From contig NZ_CP007739.1 of the NCBI RefSeq assembly GCF_000724485.1, positions 2,680,001 through 2,744,000 of the forward strand: DNA of 64,000 nucleotides, given 5' to 3'. The notes under the pieces were generated by a model, which saw only the letters and a program-made list of their open reading frames with translations, did no database searches and was not told the DNA's origin. Of the stretch, positions 37,061-46,105 are shown piece by piece (positions within the stretch are counted from its first letter, which is position 1; the number at the start of each line of letters is the position of its first letter). The position numbers and the translations under genes were made by a program. The DNA comes from Bacillus methanolicus MGA3. Its GTDB lineage: Bacteria > Bacillota > Bacilli > Bacillales > Cytobacillaceae.

Positions 37061-38647
37061 ATGAATTCTGTTACGATTTCAAGCGAGTTGAGTGATTTGT
37101 TAAAAGGAAATAATGTTCAAATTCAATTGTCCGTCCCTCAATTAGTTGAGAAAGTTTTATACCGTAAAGAAGGGACTTTGACTTCAACCGGAGCAGTCCG
37201 CGCCACAACCGGGAAATATACCGGACGTTCGCCTAAAGATAAATATATTGTTGAAGAAGCTTCTACGAAAGATAAAATCGATTGGGGCACTGTTAATCAG
37301 CCAATTTCCGAAGAAGCATTTACTAAACTATATAATAAAGTTATCAACTATTTGAAGGAAAAAGATGAAATATTTGTATTCAAAGGATTTGCGGGTGCTG
37401 ACAAGAAATACCGCATGCCAATTCAAGTAATAAATGAATATGCATGGCATAACCTGTTTGCCCATCAATTATTTATCCGCCCTACAGAAGAAGAATTGTT
37501 GGAGCATCAAGCGGAATTCACCGTGATTTCCGCACCAAATTTTAAAGCAGATCCTGCAGTTGATGGTACTAGATCGGAAACGTTTATCATTATTTCTTTT
37601 GAACGTCGCACCGTATTAATTGGCGGTACAGAATATGCAGGAGAAATGAAAAAATCTATTTTCTCTGTCATGAACTATATGCTTCCAGAAAACGGGATCC
37701 TATCTATGCATTGTTCTGCAAATGTAGGCAGTGAGGGAGATGTTGCTTTATTCTTCGGCCTTTCAGGTACAGGAAAAACAACATTGTCAGCTGATCCAAA
37801 CCGCCGACTTATTGGTGATGATGAGCATGGCTGGTCTCCAAATGGCGTATTTAATATTGAGGGTGGCTGCTATGCGAAATGCATCAATCTTTCCCGTGAA
37901 AAAGAACCGCAAATTTTTGATGCCATCCGTTTCGGTTCAGTTTTAGAAAATGTTGTGATTAATTTAGAAACACGCGTTCCCGACTATGATGACAGCACAT
38001 TAACAGAAAATACACGTGCAGCTTATCCGATTCAAGCGATTGACAATATCGTTGATCCAAGCGTTGCCGGCCATCCGAACACAATTATTTTCTTAACTGC
38101 TGATGCTTTCGGAGTGCTCCCACCGATAGCAAAACTAACCAAGGAACAGGCAATGTACCACTTCTTAAGTGGCTATACATCCAAGCTTGCCGGAACAGAG
38201 CGCGGAATTACTTCTCCGCAAGCAACATTCTCAACTTGCTTTGGATCTCCGTTCCTTCCACTTCCTGCAACGCGCTATGCGGAAATGCTTGGAGAAAAAA
38301 TCGATGAGCATAACGCAAACGTATTTCTAGTCAATACAGGCTGGACCGGCGGCGAATACGGCACAGGCACGCGCATGAAGCTCGCTTATACACGTGCGAT
38401 GGTTCAAGCTGCTCTGGAAGGAGAACTGAACAACACGGAAACCGTTAAAGATAAATTCTTTGGACTAGAAATTCCTTTACATGTTCCCGGCGTTCCTGAT
38501 GAAGTCCTTCAGCCAAACAAAACATGGGAATGCCAGGAAGCATATGAAGCAAAAGCAAAAGAACTTGCAGAAAAATTCCGTGAGAACTTCAAAAAGTTTA
38601 AAAATGTTCCTGCTGAAATTGAAGAAAAAGGCGGTCCTATCGCATAA
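37061..38647 (+). CDS. pckA: ATP-dependent phosphoenolpyruvate carboxykinase PckA
   Basis: Converts oxaloacetate and ATP to phosphoenolpyruvate, the first step of gluconeogenesis. The 528-residue protein has the kinase-1 P-loop GLSGTGKTT (233-241), the metal site DDEHGW and TGRSPKDK at 54-61. ATG 37061 follows GGAAGG. A group IIC intron sits antisense directly at the stop codon; the final A of TAA now belongs to the intron end but the stop is kept, so the protein is unaffected. The former terminator now lies about 1.9 kb away. Confidence 0.96.
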   Translation: MNSVTISSELSDLLKGNNVQIQLSVPQLVEKVLYRKEGTLTSTGAVRATTGKYTGRSPKDKYIVEEASTKDKIDWGTVNQPISEEAFTKLYNKVINYLKEKDEIFVFKGFAGADKKYRMPIQVINEYAWHNLFAHQLFIRPTEEELLEHQAEFTVISAPNFKADPAVDGTRSETFIIISFERRTVLIGGTEYAGEMKKSIFSVMNYMLPENGILSMHCSANVGSEGDVALFFGLSGTGKTTLSADPNRRLIGDDEHGWSPNGVFNIEGGCYAKCINLSREKEPQIFDAIRFGSVLENVVINLETRVPDYDDSTLTENTRAAYPIQAIDNIVDPSVAGHPNTIIFLTADAFGVLPPIAKLTKEQAMYHFLSGYTSKLAGTERGITSPQATFSTCFGSPFLPLPATRYAEMLGEKIDEHNANVFLVNTGWTGGEYGTGTRMKLAYTRAMVQAALEGELNNTETVKDKFFGLEIPLHVPGVPDEVLQPNKTWECQEAYEAKAKELAEKFRENFKKFKNVPAEIEEKGGPIA

Positions 38648-40532
38648 TCGAGTAGGAGGGGGTGACTAACCCCCGACCTCTCACACCACCGTACGTACCG
38701 TTCGGTATACGGCGGTTCAATTAAGTATGACGTAGAAAATGATATCTCTCGAATAGACTTCTTAACCCTTGTTGACTCCAGTAGGAGTTATCGAGGGTTT
38801 TGTGTAGAATGGGACTGCAGGCAATCCGCCAGTATTTCTTGCGTGTATTGCCCCACTCGATTGCTTTATGACTTGGAACACCTAATGCTCTAAGTTTCCG
38901 AATTCTTGTTTTCGGCGTTTTCCACTCTTTCCATAAACACATTCGAAGTCTTCGTCTTATCCATTCATCAAATTCTTTGAACTTGCTTGGTGTATCTGCC
39001 AAGGCAAAATATCCACACCATCCCATTAGGTACATGTTCAGTTTCTCAATTCTTTCCTCCATTCGATACGGTTTGGATCTGGATGTGATTTCACGGATCT
39101 TGTTCTTGAATCGTTTCACACTTTCTTTCGCCATCCGTATCTTGGGTGTTTTGTTTGGTGTAAAGCTAAAACCGAGAAACTTCCGTTTCCAAGGACGGTC
39201 TACCGCCGATTTCTCTTTATTTACCTTGAGCTTTAATTCCTTCTCGATAAAGTTAGTAATGGAGTTCATGACACGAATTCCTGCTTTCTTTGTTTTCACG
39301 TAGATATTACAGTCATCCGCGTACCGTACAAATTTATGTCCACGTTTCTCAAGTTCCTTGTCCAACTCGTGAAGCATGATGTTTGATAATAGTGGACTAA
39401 GCGGTCCACCTTGTGGCGTTCCCATGTCTGTTTCCATTACCACTCCATTTATCATCACGCCTGATTGAAGATACCGGCGGATTAACTTAAGTAAAATCCG
39501 ATCTTCGATCGTTTTCGCCAAGATCCCCATCAGTTTGTCGTGGTTCACCTTGTCAAAGAATTTCTCTAAGTCTATATCGACCACCCAGCGATATCCTTCT
39601 TTGATATAGCCCTTTGCTTTCCTGACCGCGTCATGTCCTCTGCGGCTTGGGCGAAAGCCGTAGCTATGTTCAGAGAAGGTCGGATCGAAGATTCTCGTTA
39701 ACACTTGGGCGATCGCTTGTTGAATGAAACGATCAGTCACGGTGGGGATACCTAGAAGTCTTACTCCGCCGTTCGGTTTCGGGATTTCGACTCGACGAAC
39801 GGGTAAGGGTTTGTAGGTTCCCTCTCTTAACGACTGTCGAATGGAGTCCCAGTTTTCATAGAGGTGTCTCCGTAGGTCTTTTGCGGGCATGCCATCTACT
39901 CCGTGACTTCCTTTATTCTGTTCAACTCGTTTTAATGCCGTTAGGAGATTTTCCCGTGACAAAATCAGTTCCATCAACATAGATATCCTCTCCACGTGAA
40001 CGAATCCCTCTATTTGTGCCATCTTCTGCTCCACCCTCTTGAAGTCCCCCGTGGGATTCACCACTTCCTCCTTCAAGTAAGTCCTGCCGGATTGTCTGCT
40101 TCAACACAGAAGATGAACGCGTAGTGTTTCGTTCTCCTTAATTGTTCGGTCCTTCCTCTTTCGTCTCGAGCTCGAAAGAGTACTATGACCTCTGCTGACT
40201 TCTGACTGCTCAGCTATCTATCGCTAGATAGGTTACCAAGATTACTTGGCGTGCCAGTCAGATCTCCCCGGGTAAGAGTGTAATCTTTCCTTCCATCTAT
40301 CTGCTTCATTTACTCTGTATCACCTTCGGCAGAAAGGGCTTTGTTTTGTTTTGCAAACTCACCCAGTGATACCTAGCCTTATATGAAGTTCGTATTCCTC
40401 AGACCGGAAGTTTGCCGTCCGCTTCCTTCAGATTCCGCGTTACCACGGACACCCTTGCGTTATGCTAACTGCTACTTCTGCCTTCACAGCTCGGGACTTG
40501 CACCCTATAGATTACACCCATGCCGGGCGCAC
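38647..40532 (-). mobile_element. Group IIC intron inserted between pckA and its terminator
   Basis: The minus-strand element begins GTGCGCCCGGCATGGGTG (40532 downward). It encodes a reverse transcriptase, and carries a 34-nt domain V (38718-38685: GAACCGCCGTATACCG, then GGTACGTACGGTGGT) and a domain VI hairpin GGGGGTTAGTCACCCCC, ending CCTACTCGAT at 38647. The 5' exon is a terminator hairpin plus TTTTCATTTT, the standard target of class IIC introns. About 1,886 bp; all parts needed for splicing look present, so it may be active. Confidence 0.88.
38721..40061 (-). CDS. ltrA: Group II intron reverse transcriptase/maturase (class C, LtrA-like)
   Basis: The 446-residue intron-encoded protein has the RT domain (KPNGGVRLLGIPT, DIDLEKFFDKVNHD, TPQGGPLSPLLSNI and catalytic YADD in VRYADDCNIYVK). 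A maturase/thumb domain X follows (RMEERIEKLNMYLMGWCGYF) with no HNH endonuclease, as in class C introns such as GsI-IIC from Geobacillus. GTG 40061, five bases after AGGAGG, is preferred over TTG 40076. The stop lies three bases before domain V. Confidence 0.9.
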   Translation of the reverse strand: MNPTGDFKRVEQKMAQIEGFVHVERISMLMELILSRENLLTALKRVEQNKGSHGVDGMPAKDLRRHLYENWDSIRQSLREGTYKPLPVRRVEIPKPNGGVRLLGIPTVTDRFIQQAIAQVLTRIFDPTFSEHSYGFRPSRRGHDAVRKAKGYIKEGYRWVVDIDLEKFFDKVNHDKLMGILAKTIEDRILLKLIRRYLQSGVMINGVVMETDMGTPQGGPLSPLLSNIMLHELDKELEKRGHKFVRYADDCNIYVKTKKAGIRVMNSITNFIEKELKLKVNKEKSAVDRPWKRKFLGFSFTPNKTPKIRMAKESVKRFKNKIREITSRSKPYRMEERIEKLNMYLMGWCGYFALADTPSKFKEFDEWIRRRLRMCLWKEWKTPKTRIRKLRALGVPSHKAIEWGNTRKKYWRIACSPILHKTLDNSYWSQQGLRSLFERYHFLRHT

Positions 40533-40538
40533 AAAATG

Positions 40539-40571
40539 AAAACCAGGCGTAGATCAAACGCCTGGTTTTTT
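40539..40571. terminator. Original pckA terminator, now the 5' exon hairpin of the intron
   Basis: AAAACCAGGCG pairs with CGCCTGGTTTT around TAGATCAAA. T-runs occur on both strands, so it is bidirectional. The intron begins seven bases to its left. Confidence 0.85.
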
Positions 40572-40609
40572 GTGTGACAAAAAAATAGCAGGTATATAAA
40601 ATGCCCTGC

Positions 40610-40852
40610 TTAATTGATAGAATTCAATGAAATTAATTGGTAAGTTAGAACTGTCTTGTTTTCCTGCCATTCTACTTTTGTAATAACCGCTGTACCGCTG
40701 GATTCGCTTTCAACCGTTTTTCTTACATCAACTGGAATATCCATAGGATAAAGCCTGTAACCTTCCTTTTCCAGTGTAAAATAATTATCTTTTATCCGAA
40801 TTTCTTTTCCCTTTGTAACAATCAGCGTATTGAGTTCCAATGGCATTCCCAT
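40610..40852 (-). CDS. ytmB: DUF2584 family protein YtmB
   Basis: An 80-residue beta-rich protein beginning MGMPLELNTLIVTKGKEIRI, with EGYRLYPMDIPVDVRK in the middle. It agrees with B. subtilis YtmB in length and position downstream of pckA. Function unknown. ATG 40852 follows AAAGGAGAGAACG. Confidence 0.82.
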   Translation of the reverse strand: MGMPLELNTLIVTKGKEIRIKDNYFTLEKEGYRLYPMDIPVDVRKTVESESSGTAVITKVEWQENKTVLTYQLISLNSIN

Positions 40853-41080
40853 CGTTCTCTCTCCTTTGTTTTATCCTTATTGTTATCTTACCATTTTTCA
40901 GATTCATTTTTCATCCTTAGATCCATTCACTTTATCCCGCATTAACGGGAATCAACCCTCCGCTGATAGAAGTTTCATTTTATAGGCATTCACACATTTT
41001 TCTCCGCATCATACGATATGTTAGGTCAAAAATAAGTCACTTTTTACTAATATTTTATCCGCCAAAGGGAGGTTACCTGT

Positions 41081-42073
41081 ATGAAAAATTGGGTGAAAAT
41101 TTGCTTTTTCTTCTTGCTGATTACAATCTTCATTATACCTTTAGCAGCATGCAATAAGAAAGAAGTACTCAATGTAAAAGTAGCGGAAGTTACTCATTCT
41201 ATCTTTTATGCTCCGCAATATGTTGCACTGGAAAAAGGTTTTTTTGCAGATGAAGGGCTTAAGGTCGAGCTGACAACGACTGCAGGCGGAGATAAAACGA
41301 TGACTGCGTTATTATCTGGCGGCGCTGACATCGCCCTTGTCGGCTCAGAAACTTCGATTTATGTTTACGCTCAAGGCTCTAACGATCCGGTTATCAATTT
41401 TGCCCAGCTTACACAAACAGACGGAACATTTCTCGTTTCCCGCAACAAAATAGAAAATTTCTCCTGGAATCAATTGAAAGGCAGCACCTTTTTAGGCCAG
41501 CGTAAAGGCGGAATGCCGCAGATGGTCGGTGAATATGTGTTAAAAAAACACGGAATTGACCCAAAAACAGATTTGAACTTAATACAAAATGTTGACTTTG
41601 CAAACATTGCTCCGGCATTTGCTTCAGGAACAGGCGACTTTGTCCAGCTTTTCGAACCAACTGCAAGCGTTTTTGAAAAAGAAGGGAAAGGACACATTGT
41701 CGCTTCATTTGGAACGGAATCCGGCCACGTGCCTTATACAACTTTTATGGCAAAACAAAGTTTTATGAAAGAAAACAAACAAGCAATTGAAAAATTCACG
41801 CGTGCAATCTACAAAGCGCAAGTATGGGTAAAATCCCATAGTGCTAAAGAAATTGCTGAAGTAATTAAACCACAATTCGAAGATACCGACCTTGCGATTA
41901 TAGAAACAGTTGTTGATCGATATAAGAGCCAAGGTTCCTACGCAACAGACCCCGTTTTAGATGAAGAAGAATGGAATAACCTCCAGAACATTATGGAGAA
42001 AGCAGGCGAACTTCCAAAACGTGCTGATTACAAAACTCTTGTCAATACAGACGTGGCCAATAAAGTTAAGTAA
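41081..42073 (+). CDS. ytlA: ABC transporter substrate-binding lipoprotein (YtlA, NMT1/THI5-like)
   Basis: The 330-residue lipoprotein has a signal peptide ending in lipobox LAAC (Cys24) and a type II periplasmic-binding fold beginning VKVAEVTHSIFYAPQYVALE, typical of the NMT1/THI5-like and sulfonate/nitrate-binding group. GLKVELTTTAGGDKTM is the characteristic second strand and loop. The ligand could be a thiamine precursor, sulfonate or similar; sequence does not decide. ATG 41081 follows GGGAGGTTACCTGT. First gene of a three-gene uptake operon with ytlC and ytlD. Confidence 0.87.
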   Translation: MKNWVKICFFFLLITIFIIPLAACNKKEVLNVKVAEVTHSIFYAPQYVALEKGFFADEGLKVELTTTAGGDKTMTALLSGGADIALVGSETSIYVYAQGSNDPVINFAQLTQTDGTFLVSRNKIENFSWNQLKGSTFLGQRKGGMPQMVGEYVLKKHGIDPKTDLNLIQNVDFANIAPAFASGTGDFVQLFEPTASVFEKEGKGHIVASFGTESGHVPYTTFMAKQSFMKENKQAIEKFTRAIYKAQVWVKSHSAKEIAEVIKPQFEDTDLAIIETVVDRYKSQGSYATDPVLDEEEWNNLQNIMEKAGELPKRADYKTLVNTDVANKVK

Positions 42074-42111
42074 AAACAATGATTGTAAAACAAAAATGAG
42101 GAGGCCGGCCA

Positions 42112-42888
42112 ATGGATTTCTTAACAATTAAAAAAATTCATCACACATATTTCACCAAAACATCGGCTACTACGGCCCTCTCCGATGTTTCGCTTGAAGT
42201 AAAGGAAGGTGAATTTGTATCCTTCCTCGGTCCCAGCGGGTGCGGCAAAACGACTTTGCTATCGATTATCGCCGGATTAATGAATCCAACTGAAGGTTCA
42301 GTAACATTACAAGGAAAACCGGTAAAGACAACAAACAGTTTAATTGGATACATGCTTCAGCAAGATTACTTATTCCCTTGGAAAACAATTGAAGAAAATA
42401 TTTTAATCGGCTTAAAGCTTTCAAAAAACTTAAATGAATCTACAAAAAACTATGCATTAACATTACTTGAGCAAATGGGATTAAAAGGAGTAGAAAAACA
42501 ATATCCAAAGCAGCTGTCAGGAGGTATGAGGCAAAGGGTTGCCCTCGTCCGCACACTGGCAACCGAACCGATGCTCTTAATGCTTGACGAACCATTTTCA
42601 GCTCTTGATTATCAAACAAAACTTAGACTTGAAGATTTAGTGTCCAATACATTAAAAACGTTTAGCAAGACAGCGATCCTGGTTACGCACGATATAGGTG
42701 AAGCAATTGCCATGAGTGATCGAGTTTTCCTTTTTTCAGCACGCCCAGGGAGACTTCATAAAACTTTTATCATTCCTGATGAACTCAAGAAACTCTCACC
42801 ATTTGCAACCCGTAATCACGAAACCTTTTTACAAATTTTCCAAGACATTTGGAAGGAGTTGGAATCGCTTGGACCAGCCGAAAAATAA
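42112..42888 (+). CDS. ytlC: ABC transporter ATP-binding protein (YtlC)
   Basis: The 258-residue ATPase subunit shows Walker [11 protein letters not shown]-loop [11 protein letters not shown], signature LSGGMRQR, Walker [13 protein letters not shown] and the H-loop VTHDIGEA. It is of the SsuB/TauB/NrtD type, matching the binding protein and permease. ATG 42112 follows GAGGAGGCCGGCCA. Its end overlaps the likely start of ytlD. Confidence 0.9.
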   Translation: MDFLTIKKIHHTYFTKTSATTALSDVSLEVKEGEFVSFLGPSGCGKTTLLSIIAGLMNPTEGSVTLQGKPVKTTNSLIGYMLQQDYLFPWKTIEENILIGLKLSKNLNESTKNYALTLLEQMGLKGVEKQYPKQLSGGMRQRVALVRTLATEPMLLMLDEPFSALDYQTKLRLEDLVSNTLKTFSKTAILVTHDIGEAIAMSDRVFLFSARPGRLHKTFIIPDELKKLSPFATRNHETFLQIFQDIWKELESLGPAEK

Positions 42889-43678
42889 TAAACTCCTCCA
42901 CAAAATGTATATTCAATCCCTAAAAAAGGAAAAACGGCGGATTTTATTTTATCAAGCTGTTATTTTTATTCTGTTCTTCACAGCTTGGGAAATTTCCAGC
43001 CGACAGCAGTGGATCGATCCTCTGATTTTTAGCTCTCCATCAAAGATTTGGGCGCTGCTTATCAAAAAAGTGAATGATGGTTCTCTATTCGTCCATATAG
43101 GGTTTACACTTTCTGAAACTGTCTTTGGTTTTATTTTAGGAACATTGCTTGGAACAATACTTGCAGCATTTTTATGGTGGTCTCCTGTTGCTTCAAAGGT
43201 GCTGGATCCTTATTTAGTTGTGTTAAACGCAATGCCGAAGGTTGCTTTAGGTCCTATCCTAATTGTTGCTTTAGGTCCGGGATTAACTTCCATCATAGCA
43301 ATGGGAGCCATTATTTCCGTCATCATCACAACAATCGTTGTCTACACGTCCTTTAAGGAAGTGGACCCAAACTATTTGAAAGTATTGCAAACCTTTGGGG
43401 CATCTCGTTTCCAAAGTTTTAAAGAAGCAATTTTGCCTGCTTCCTTTCCCGTCATTATTTCTACACTAAAAGTAAATGTCGGATTGTCCTGGGTCGGTGT
43501 AATCGTTGGAGAATTTCTTGTTTCGAAACAAGGACTCGGCTATATGATTATTTATGGATTCCAAGTGTTTAATTTTACGCTTGTGCTGCTTTCTTTGCTT
43601 GTGATTGCAGTGTTTGCAACCATTATGTATCAGCTGGTTGAATTATTGGAAAAGAAATTGATCAAAAATGGTTCATAA
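42869..43678 (+). CDS. ytlD: ABC transporter permease (YtlD)
   Basis: A 269-residue permease with six hydrophobic segments and the EAA-type loop [21 protein letters not shown], of the SsuC/TauC family. TTG 42869 is chosen: AAGGAG stands ten bases upstream inside ytlC, giving a 20-base overlap and translational coupling. ATG 42905 is the alternative but lacks a ribosome binding site. Completes the ytlACD uptake system. Confidence 0.82.
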   Translation: MDQPKNNKLLHKMYIQSLKKEKRRILFYQAVIFILFFTAWEISSRQQWIDPLIFSSPSKIWALLIKKVNDGSLFVHIGFTLSETVFGFILGTLLGTILAAFLWWSPVASKVLDPYLVVLNAMPKVALGPILIVALGPGLTSIIAMGAIISVIITTIVVYTSFKEVDPNYLKVLQTFGASRFQSFKEAILPASFPVIISTLKVNVGLSWVGVIVGEFLVSKQGLGYMIIYGFQVFNFTLVLLSLLVIAVFATIMYQLVELLEKKLIKNGS

Positions 43679-43684
43679 AGAAGA

Positions 43685-43738
43685 ATAGAGGCTGTCTCAA
43701 AAGTCTAAGGGTCAGACCCTTATGAGACAACCTCTATT
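43685..43738. repeat. GGCTG-family palindrome/terminator after ytlD
   Basis: AGAGGCTGTCTCA pairs with TGAGACAACCTCT, and the inner AAGGGTC pairs with GACCCTT with an extra AAAGTCT on one side. T-rich flanks on both strands suggest a bidirectional terminator between ytlD and ytkD. Confidence 0.8.
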
Positions 43739-43748
43739 ACTTTTTGCC

Positions 43749-44225
43749 TTAACCGTTTCTTATTTCGCTGATTTTATCTAAACTATTTTTTACAACATCA
43801 TCTTTCATAATAAAGCTGAAGTTATTATCAAACCGGCTTTCTAAAAGGTTTCCATCAAATAGGACCGGACCATTTGTTTCGAGGTAGCCATCCTTTTCTT
43901 CAAGCTTTTCCACCTCACCATAAAATACCGTTTTTACTAATGGCTGACCGGGATCTAACACAAGATATTCTCCGACAAATTCAAGTCTTTTCAATACTCC
44001 GCCCGTCTCCTCATAAACTTCTCTTCTAGCTGCCTGTTCGAGAGTTTCTCCTTGTTCAGCCTTTCCGCCGGGAAATTCAAGCCCGCGTATCTTATGATTG
44101 GTTAAAAGCCATTTATTTTTATACTCGCATATAACTAAGACATGTTTACTTATTAACGTAAAATAATTACGTTCAAAGCTGAATTGGATAACATGTCCTT
44201 TCTGGTCACGAAACTCTTCCATCAT
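43749..44225 (-). CDS. ytkD: Nudix hydrolase YtkD
   Basis: A 158-residue Nudix protein with a complete box beginning GGKAEQGETLEQAARREV and ending YEETGG. The B. subtilis homolog hydrolyses 8-oxo-dGTP and can also act on 5'-triphosphate RNA ends. ATG 44225 and the next ATG both follow AGGTGAGGTAG. Converges with ytlD across a palindromic terminator. Confidence 0.88.
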   Translation of the reverse strand: MMEEFRDQKGHVIQFSFERNYFTLISKHVLVICEYKNKWLLTNHKIRGLEFPGGKAEQGETLEQAARREVYEETGGVLKRLEFVGEYLVLDPGQPLVKTVFYGEVEKLEEKDGYLETNGPVLFDGNLLESRFDNNFSFIMKDDVVKNSLDKISEIRNG

Positions 44226-44335
44226 CTACCTCACCTGTTAATAGTCGTTTCTCATATGATTATATATGAAAAATCAATAGGCCACTAATATTACATTGTT
44301 TCCGCAGGAAATGACAGATGGGGTGCAGCAAATGC

Positions 44336-44364
44336 AAAAGCCGCTTTGTCGAAGCGGCTTTTTG
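44336..44364. terminator. Bidirectional terminator near the 105-aa gene
   Basis: AAAAGCCGCTT (44336-44346) pairs with AAGCGGCTTTT (44352-44362) around TGTCG, with T-runs on both strands. Confidence 0.85.
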
Positions 44365-44366
44365 GT

Positions 44367-44684
44367 TTATTCATTTAAGATCCCCATATTTTCAATATGC
44401 TGTTTTGCTTCATCATCTCCGAGTTTATAAATCAAACCATATATTTTTTTCATTGTTTCATCATATGCATCATTTTCCCTATCATAATGGTATTGAACAT
44501 AAGGCACGTGAGCCCGAAAAAAGTTTTGCCATTCAGTTGAATAATTTTGATCAAAATACTCCCTTAATAAGGTAATTTCCTCGTCATTCGCCTGAATTTT
44601 AAAACTCCAAGGGGAAGCTGTAGAACTTTGTGAAATTTCACCGCTTCCGAGATCTATATAGTACGTTTTTTTTCTTTGTTCCAT
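44367..44684 (-). CDS. Conserved small Bacillus protein of unknown function
   Basis: A 105-residue acidic, Tyr-rich protein: MEQRKKTYYIDLGSGEISQS at the start, then WSFKIQANDEEITLLREYFD and YDRENDAYDETMKKIYGLIY. I have seen similar Bacillus sequences annotated only as 'hydrolase', but no catalytic motif is visible. ATG 44684 follows AAAAGGGGTTTTGAA; an upstream ATG 14 codons earlier would add a Lys-rich stretch and seems less likely. Confidence 0.65.
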   Translation of the reverse strand: MEQRKKTYYIDLGSGEISQSSTASPWSFKIQANDEEITLLREYFDQNYSTEWQNFFRAHVPYVQYHYDRENDAYDETMKKIYGLIYKLGDDEAKQHIENMGILNE

Positions 44685-44879
44685 TTTCAAAACCCCTTTT
44701 CCCTCTTTCCTTTTCGTTTCCCACATTTAAGACTGATTTATTCGTCCTGTTTATTTTTAATCTTTGGAATCGAAACTAAGCAAGGAATATATTTTTCATA
44801 AAAGGGTATTGAATAAATATATGGTATGGTTTGGTTAACGTATTAAATCAAACATTTCAAAGAATACGGGGTGGGTAAC

Positions 44880-45137
44880 TTGAAACTTGTGGATGAACTT
44901 TATGAGCTGTATCGAAATAAATTGACCGGAGATGAAGAAGATATTGATATGATGGCTTTTGCCTTTCTTGAGGAGATGAGCTATGAAGATTTACTAAACA
45001 TCATTCACGAAATGGATGAACAAGAACTTTATGATATAATGGGTCTTTACTTAATCGAGAACTTAAAAGGAAAGTTTGCAAAGGAAGATTTTATGAAAAA
45101 TCGCTCGAACCCTTATTATCCGCGAAATATTCATTAA
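44880..45137 (+). CDS. DUF6154-like small acidic protein
   Basis: An 85-residue acidic protein with heptad-like leucines: KLVDELYELYRNKLTGDEED and MDEQELYDIMGLYLIENLK. It resembles the DUF6154 family of bacilli; function unknown. The start is TTG 44880 with GGGGTGGG four bases upstream; the GTG three codons earlier is part of that site. A perfect 13-bp stem-loop follows the stop. Confidence 0.68.
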   Translation: MKLVDELYELYRNKLTGDEEDIDMMAFAFLEEMSYEDLLNIIHEMDEQELYDIMGLYLIENLKGKFAKEDFMKNRSNPYYPRNIH

Positions 45138-45157
45138 TTTTTTACATATATGAACTA

Positions 45158-45192
45158 CTCCTACCTAAAATCTAATTATTTTTAGGTAGGAG
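45158..45192. terminator. Perfect 13-bp stem-loop
   Basis: CTCCTACCTAAAA (45158-45170) pairs with TTTTAGGTAGGAG (45180-45192) around nine bases. There is no clear T-run on either strand, so it may be a terminator or an RNA-stabilising hairpin for the preceding gene. Confidence 0.55.
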
Positions 45193-45231
45193 ATTCCTAA
45201 AAAAATGTTAAAAATTTCCTATTAAATACTA

Positions 45232-45247
45232 TTACCTGTACGGGTAT
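45232..45247. promoter_or_regulatory. Second CsoR/CstR-type operator, without an obvious gene
   Basis: TTACCTGTACGGGTAT matches 14 of 16 positions of the perfect palindrome upstream of the rhodanese-regulator operon. It lies downstream of the regulator gene, and no gene begins beside it on either strand. Confidence 0.55.
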
Positions 45248-45264
45248 ATTTTGTTGCAATATAT

Positions 45265-45307
45265 AAAGTTCATCAACCCTCAACATAAGAGAAGTTAATG
45301 AACTTTT
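45265..45307 (-). terminator. Stem-loop at the 3' end of the CstR-like gene
   Basis: AAAGTTCATCAAC pairs with GTTAATGAACTTT with one mismatch. It lies directly after the regulator's stop on the minus strand. Confidence 0.5.
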
Positions 45308-45568
45308 CTATCTGCTTTTAGTTAATAATTCAACTGCTTCTCTTACAAGATGTTCAGTTCCTTCTCCTTTCTTGAGACTTTCCCTTACACACTGTTCAAG
45401 ATTTCTACTAACTATAACCCCTATTGTCCGGTCAATGGCATTTCTTGCAGCAGACAGTTGAATGACAAGTTCTCTGCAGTCTTTCCCTTGTTCCATCATA
45501 CTTATTACACCTTTAATTTGCCCTTCAATTCGCTTTAAGCGGTTTTTGACACTCTTATCGTATTCCAT
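45308..45568 (-). CDS. CsoR/RcnR-family regulator, CstR-like persulfide sensor
   Basis: The 86-residue all-helical repressor (MEYDKSVKNRLKRIEGQIKG start) has exactly two Cys, at 31 and 60. The His that completes the copper site of true CsoR is not evident. Cys31/Cys60 are the reactive pair of Staphylococcus CstR, which senses persulfide/polysulfide and controls sulfur-detoxification genes. The adjacent rhodanese-like gene and the GTAC-centred operator upstream fit that role. ATG 45568 follows AAAGGAGTG and overlaps the preceding gene by 14 bases. Confidence 0.8.
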   Translation of the reverse strand: MEYDKSVKNRLKRIEGQIKGVISMMEQGKDCRELVIQLSAARNAIDRTIGVIVSRNLEQCVRESLKKGEGTEHLVREAVELLTKSR

Positions 45569-45986
45569 AATTTAACACTCCTTTCTTATATTTATTATTA
45601 CATCGGCATTTTGTTAATTCATAACTTGTAATTTCAAAACCTTTTCTTTTTAAAAAGCGCAGCCCCAAATTCAATTCAAGCTTATCAGAAGCAATCACAT
45701 GTATTTTATGGTGCGGAATCTCTTGATAAAAACGTTTCAGATACGCATAAGGAATGTTCATCGAATTAGGAACAGAACCAGTCGCTATTTCATTGTAATC
45801 TCTAATATCTAGTAACGTAATATGATTATCTGTTAACCCATTTTCTTTTTCTATACAAGGAACACCTTTCACAGGATAATAACGTTTATACATACTCACT
45901 ACTAAAAAAAAGATTGATAATATCATTAAATAATAAATAAAAAACACCACCTTAACAAAAAATATTGGTTTGCTGACAAATTTCAT
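45555..45986 (-). CDS. Membrane-anchored rhodanese-like protein lacking the catalytic Cys
   Basis: An N-terminal hydrophobic helix (about 10-32) is followed by a rhodanese fold: LLDIRDYNEIATGSVPNSMNIP, then the active-site position IHVIASDKLELN (95-106) where a CxxGxR-type loop is expected but no Cys is present. Cys residues cluster instead at the tail (KCRCNN). It is probably a binding or degenerate rhodanese. The start is uncertain: ATG 45986 directly follows the -10 box, so the true start may be internal (GTG about 45950 after AAGGTGG, or ATG 45926). Co-transcribed with the CstR-like gene. Confidence 0.65.
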   Translation of the reverse strand: MKFVSKPIFFVKVVFFIYYLMILSIFFLVVSMYKRYYPVKGVPCIEKENGLTDNHITLLDIRDYNEIATGSVPNSMNIPYAYLKRFYQEIPHHKIHVIASDKLELNLGLRFLKRKGFEITSYELTKCRCNNKYKKGVLNYGIR

Positions 45987-46013
45987 ATTATACCCGTACG
46001 GGTATTATGTCAA
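45987..46013 (-). promoter_or_regulatory. Promoter with perfect CsoR/CstR-type operator
   Basis: TTGACA (46013-46008) and TATAAT (45992-45987) are 15 bases apart; using TAATAT gives 17. The spacer holds the perfect palindrome ATACCCGTACGGGTAT (45990-46005), the form recognised by CsoR/CstR repressors, so autoregulation by the adjacent regulator is likely. Confidence 0.8.
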
Positions 46014-46105
46014 ACATGATGTGATGACAAGCTTACATAAAAAAAGAGCGGCTTTTAAAATAAAAGTCCGCCTTCGTTTTAATATTTAGCACTTGCAAGA
46101 TTTTT

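Noticed and set aside
40933..40990. CCCGCATTAACGGG hairpin upstream of ytlA as a riboswitch
   Set aside because: No known thiamine or other riboswitch core is visible. It resembles a common short intergenic hairpin of bacilli but I could not support more.
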